The notes under the pieces are model-generated. The model was not told the DNA's origin, ran no database searches, and saw only the letters and a program-made list of their open reading frames with translations. Made by a program: the position numbers and the translations under genes. A stretch of DNA of 64,000 bases from Arthrobacter sp. Bi83 (GTDB lineage: Bacteria; Actinomycetota; Actinomycetes; Actinomycetales; Micrococcaceae): assembly GCF_918698095.1 (NCBI RefSeq), contig NZ_CAKKLY010000028.1, positions 1 to 64,000 of the forward strand. The letters are read 5' to 3'. This document shows, piece after piece, positions 61,218-64,000 of the stretch; position 1 is the stretch's first letter, and every line of letters begins with the position of its first letter.

Positions 61218-61300
61218 CGTCCTCCGTACGTGCACTGCTGCCCGGCTCCCGGATCACGGGGAGTCGGGCAGCAGTGTTTCATGAAGTTTCATCAAAATGA

Positions 61301-61316
61301 TGGCAACCGCTTGCCA
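61301..61316. promoter_or_regulatory. LacI operator upstream of the beta-glucuronidase gene
   Basis: TGGCAACCGCTTGCCA, followed by a further TTGCCAA half-site at 61323-61329, about 115 bases before the uidA start. Confidence 0.75.
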
Positions 61317-61429
61317 AATGATTGCCAAGTGATTAGGATTCCAACAAGAGCAAAAACCCGGCCGCGACCCCGGGCACCCGCAATCCTCCCCAGACCCACC
61401 CCGCAATGACGCGTAAGGACTTCGCCAAA

Positions 61430-63262
61430 ATGCTCAAGCCCCAGGCAAACGAAACCCGTGAAATGGTCAACCTCGACGGCCTCTATCGCTTCCAGGTGGA
61501 CTTCGACCGTGCCGGACACCGGCAGGAATGGTTCAAGGCTCCGCTGGAAACCTGCCTCGAAATGGGTGTTCCGGCCAGCTACAACGACGTCTTCCCGGAC
61601 AAGGCCATCCGCGACCACGTGGGCTACGTCTGGTACCAGCGCGAAGTGCGCGTTCCCCGCAGCTGGGCCGGGGAGCGGGTCCACGTCCGCCTCGACTCCG
61701 CTACCCACGAAGGCATGGTCTGGGTGAACGACGTCCTGGTCGCCGAGCACACCGGCGGCTACATGCCGTTCAGCGCCGACATCACGGACCACGTCACCCC
61801 GGGCCAGGCTTTCCGGCTCACGATCTCCGTGAACAACGAACTCACCCAGGCCACCATCCCGCCGGGCAGCATCACCGTCACCGAGGACGGCCGCCGGCAG
61901 CAGAGCTACCTCCATGACTTCTACAACTACGCCGGGCTCCACCGCAGCGTCTGGCTCTACAGCACGCCCGCCGTCACGGTGGACGACGTCACGGCAGTGA
62001 CCGGCTTCGACGGCGCCACCGGCACCGTTGACTACACCATCGCGACGGCGGGCGGCTCCGGCAGCGAAACGGTGACTGTTTCCCTCAAGGATGCAGACGG
62101 CGTCGAGGTGTCCCGCGCGGAAGGCGCCGAGGGCGCCCTGGTGATCAACGACGTCGTGCTCTGGAAGCCCGGCGCGGCATACCTATACAACCTGACCGCT
62201 GAAATCCACGACGGCGGCCGGCTGCTGGACAGCTACACGCTGCCCGTGGGCGTGCGGACAGTCGAAGCACGCGGCAAGGAATTCCTCATCAACGGGGAGC
62301 CCTTCTACTTCACGGGCTTCGGCATGCACGAGGACCATGTCGCCATCGGCAAGGGCCACAGCAACGCCCAGATGGTCAACGACTTCCGGCTCCTGGACTG
62401 GGTGGGCGCCAACTCCTTCCGCACCTCGCACTACCCGTACGCCGAGGAAGTCATGGAGTTCGCTGACCGCCACGGCATCGTGGTGATCGACGAAACCGCT
62501 GCCGTGGGCCTGCACCTTGGCTTCGGCGCCGTGTTCGGCGGCATAGCGAAAAAGACGTACGTCGACGGCGGCGTGGACGCCAATACCGCCGCGAACCACC
62601 GCCAGGCCATTACGGAACTCGTGGCCCGCGACAAGAACCACCCGTCTGTAGTGATCTGGTCCATCGCCAACGAACCCAACGGTTCGGAGGAAGGCGCCCG
62701 CGAATACTTCCAGCCGCTGGCCGAACTGACCCGTCAGCTGGACCCCACCCGCCCCGTGGGCTACGTCAACGTCATGTTCGACACCCCGGACAAGGAACTG
62801 CTGGGTGACCTCTTCGACGTCATCATGCTCAACCGCTACTACGGCTGGTACCTGAACAACGGGGACCTGGAAACAGCGGAACAGGTCCTGGAGAAGGAAC
62901 TTCGGGAATGGGAAGCCAAGTACGGCAAGCCAATGATCATGACCGAGTACGGGCCGGACACCATGCCCGGCTTCCACTCCATCTATGAGCAGCCCTGGAG
63001 CGAGGAATACCAGGCAGCCTTCCTGGCCATGTACCACCGCGTCTTCGACCGGGTAGAAGCCATGGTGGGCGAGCAGGTGTGGAACTTCGCAGACTTCCAA
63101 ACGTCCAACGGCATCATGCGGGTGGACGGCAACAAGAAGGGCGTCTTCACCCGCGACCGCCGGCCCAAACCCGCCGCATTCGCCCTGCGCCAGCGCTGGA
63201 CCGCGCTCGCCGGAGTCAAGAACGGCAGCGACAAAACCATCGCGGTCACCACCACCCCCTAA
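61430..63262 (+). CDS. uidA: Beta-glucuronidase (GH2), E. coli UidA-like
   Basis: A 610-residue cytosolic glycosidase cleaving beta-D-glucuronides. The chain is collinear with E. coli UidA: MLKPQANETREMVNLDGLYRF at the start (in part), NYAGLHRSVWLYSTP, FYFTGFGMHEDHVAIGKG, ANSFRTSHYPYAEEVMEFAD, WSIANEPNGSEEGAREYF with acid/base Glu415, LNRYYGWYLNNGDLETAE, MTEYGPDTMPGFHSIY with nucleophile Glu506, VGEQVWNFADFQTSNGI and GNKKGVFTRDRRPK, which includes the NxK pair recognising the glucuronate carboxylate. The ATG at 61430 matches the UidA start and has AAGGA upstream; the earlier ATG at 61406 is unlikely. It is followed by a UidB-like transporter. Confidence 0.96.
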   Translation: MLKPQANETREMVNLDGLYRFQVDFDRAGHRQEWFKAPLETCLEMGVPASYNDVFPDKAIRDHVGYVWYQREVRVPRSWAGERVHVRLDSATHEGMVWVNDVLVAEHTGGYMPFSADITDHVTPGQAFRLTISVNNELTQATIPPGSITVTEDGRRQQSYLHDFYNYAGLHRSVWLYSTPAVTVDDVTAVTGFDGATGTVDYTIATAGGSGSETVTVSLKDADGVEVSRAEGAEGALVINDVVLWKPGAAYLYNLTAEIHDGGRLLDSYTLPVGVRTVEARGKEFLINGEPFYFTGFGMHEDHVAIGKGHSNAQMVNDFRLLDWVGANSFRTSHYPYAEEVMEFADRHGIVVIDETAAVGLHLGFGAVFGGIAKKTYVDGGVDANTAANHRQAITELVARDKNHPSVVIWSIANEPNGSEEGAREYFQPLAELTRQLDPTRPVGYVNVMFDTPDKELLGDLFDVIMLNRYYGWYLNNGDLETAEQVLEKELREWEAKYGKPMIMTEYGPDTMPGFHSIYEQPWSEEYQAAFLAMYHRVFDRVEAMVGEQVWNFADFQTSNGIMRVDGNKKGVFTRDRRPKPAAFALRQRWTALAGVKNGSDKTIAVTTTP

Positions 63263-63320
63263 CGTTTTCATCATTTTTCGCCGGCCCCGCGGGGACGGCA
63301 CCGGGTAAAGGAGCCCAATC

Positions 63321-64000
63321 ATGAAGAAACTGAGCAAACTGAACATCATCGGCTATGGCGCCGGCGACGCCGCCAACAACCTGGCCTTCACCACGGCCAC
63401 TATGTTCCTCCTCGTCTACTACACAGACGTTGCGGGCATTTCCGCCGCCGCGGCCGGCACCCTGCTGCTGGCCGTCAGGATTTTCGACGCGTTCGCCGAT
63501 GTCCTTGCCGGCCGCATGGTGGACCGTAGCTTCAGCAAGCGCTTCGGGAAGTTCCGTCCATTCATCATGTTCGGCTCCATCCCGCTGCTGCTCCTAAGCG
63601 TTGCAACCTTCTCCGTCCCCCAGCTGGGCGAGTCCGGCACCCTGCTCTACGCCTACGTCACTTACGCAGCCCTTGGCCTGGCCTACAGCCTGGTCAACAT
63701 CCCCTACGGCTCCCTGGCCGGCGCCATGACGCAGGACCCGGGGGAGCGCGCCAAGCTGGGATCGGCACGCATGGTTGGCGGCCTGCTGGTGGGTTCGGCC
63801 CTCGGTATCTTCGTGGCACCGCTCATCAAGCCCGGCGCTGACCTGCAGGCAACCTTCACCACCATCACGATGGTATTCGTCGTGATCGGCGCGGCCCTGT
63901 ACTTCTTCACAGTCCTCACCGCAAAGGAACGCGTCCACCGCGCGGTCCCGAACGTGTCCCTCAAGCAGAGCATGGAAACCCTGAAGGGCAACAAGCCCCT
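63321..64000 (+). CDS. uidB: GPH family glucuronide:cation symporter, partial (UidB-like)
   Basis: The gene starts at an ATG behind AAAGGAG and runs off the right edge (226 residues seen). It encodes a glycoside-pentoside-hexuronide symporter with about six helices visible. Family signs: IGYGAGDAANNLAFTTATMFLLVYYTDVAG (in part), VRIFDAFADVLAGRMVDR, RFGKFRPFIMFG, and LVNIPYGSLAGAMTQDPGERAKLG with the family's proton/sodium-coupled signature. The sequence order matches E. coli UidB, and the pairing with UidA indicates uptake of glucuronides across the cell membrane. The C-terminal half is not in the window. Confidence 0.93.
   Translation, partial: MKKLSKLNIIGYGAGDAANNLAFTTATMFLLVYYTDVAGISAAAAGTLLLAVRIFDAFADVLAGRMVDRSFSKRFGKFRPFIMFGSIPLLLLSVATFSVPQLGESGTLLYAYVTYAALGLAYSLVNIPYGSLAGAMTQDPGERAKLGSARMVGGLLVGSALGIFVAPLIKPGADLQATFTTITMVFVVIGAALYFFTVLTAKERVHRAVPNVSLKQSMETLKGNKP

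Overview
The window is high-GC actinobacterial DNA, most likely from Arthrobacter, Pseudarthrobacter or a close relative in the Micrococcaceae. This rests on the GC-rich codon use, frequent GTG/TTG starts, many 4-bp stop/start overlaps, an actinobacterial-type Asp23/AmaP envelope cassette, permease-ATPase fusions in the family-5 ABC importer, and many LacI-type sugar regulators. No species call is possible from sequence alone. Nothing indicates a prophage, an insertion sequence, rRNA or CRISPR. The sequence is ordinary chromosome, dominated by carbon-source modules.

Layout. 1-3.7 kb: a truncated secreted coiled-coil protein, then a minus-strand trio (DMT exporter, HExxH zincin, CDF metal transporter). 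3.9-4.3 kb: tRNA-Glu, tRNA-Asp, tRNA-Phe with a strong terminator. 5.1-6.7 kb: secreted GH68 levansucrase behind two palindromic operators. 6.9-10.3 kb: a lipoprotein, a five-gene Asp23/AmaP-like envelope-stress operon and a LEA-like repeat protein. 10.4-17.2 kb: an alpha-glucoside or trehalose-type module (GH13 glucosidase, divergent binding protein and two permeases, small membrane protein, LacI regulator). 17.2-19 kb: an unknown gene and exonuclease III. 19.1-24.3 kb: distal valine degradation genes (mmsA, 3-hydroxyisobutyryl-CoA hydrolase, mmsB, enoyl-CoA hydratase) and a CPBP-like membrane protein. 24.4-26.4 kb: small regulators (ArsR, DUF1508, PAS-ANTAR). 26.5-30.1 kb: MarR, acyl-CoA ligase, acyl-CoA dehydrogenase. 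30.2-36 kb: DinB, cold-shock protein, rifampin-phosphotransferase-like enzyme, alcohol dehydrogenase. 35.8-39.2 kb: a two-component system divergent from a secreted HbpS-like haem-binding protein and an ankyrin lipoprotein. 39.4-43 kb: thiolase plus CoA-transferase genes with an IclR regulator. 43.4-46.2 kb: two-domain cupredoxin, quinone oxidoreductase-like protein, NAD synthetase.

46.3-64 kb is the most interesting stretch: a large carbohydrate regulon. It has two LacI regulators, two sugar-phosphate-isomerase-like TIM barrels, two Gfo/Idh/MocA oxidoreductases and a complete family-5 ABC importer. Glucuronate isomerase, a fructuronate-reductase-like enzyme, an E. coli-type beta-glucuronidase and a UidB-like symporter (cut by the right edge) follow. 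Four near-identical palindromes (TGRCAAYCGSTTGNCA) precede the operons, which argues for one regulon. The composition of two dehydrogenases and two isomerase-fold enzymes matches the recently described 3-keto (oxidation, elimination, hydration, reduction) routes for sugar anhydrides and glycosides, so the locus is a candidate for such a pathway linked to glucuronide use. The substrate is not readable from the sequence.
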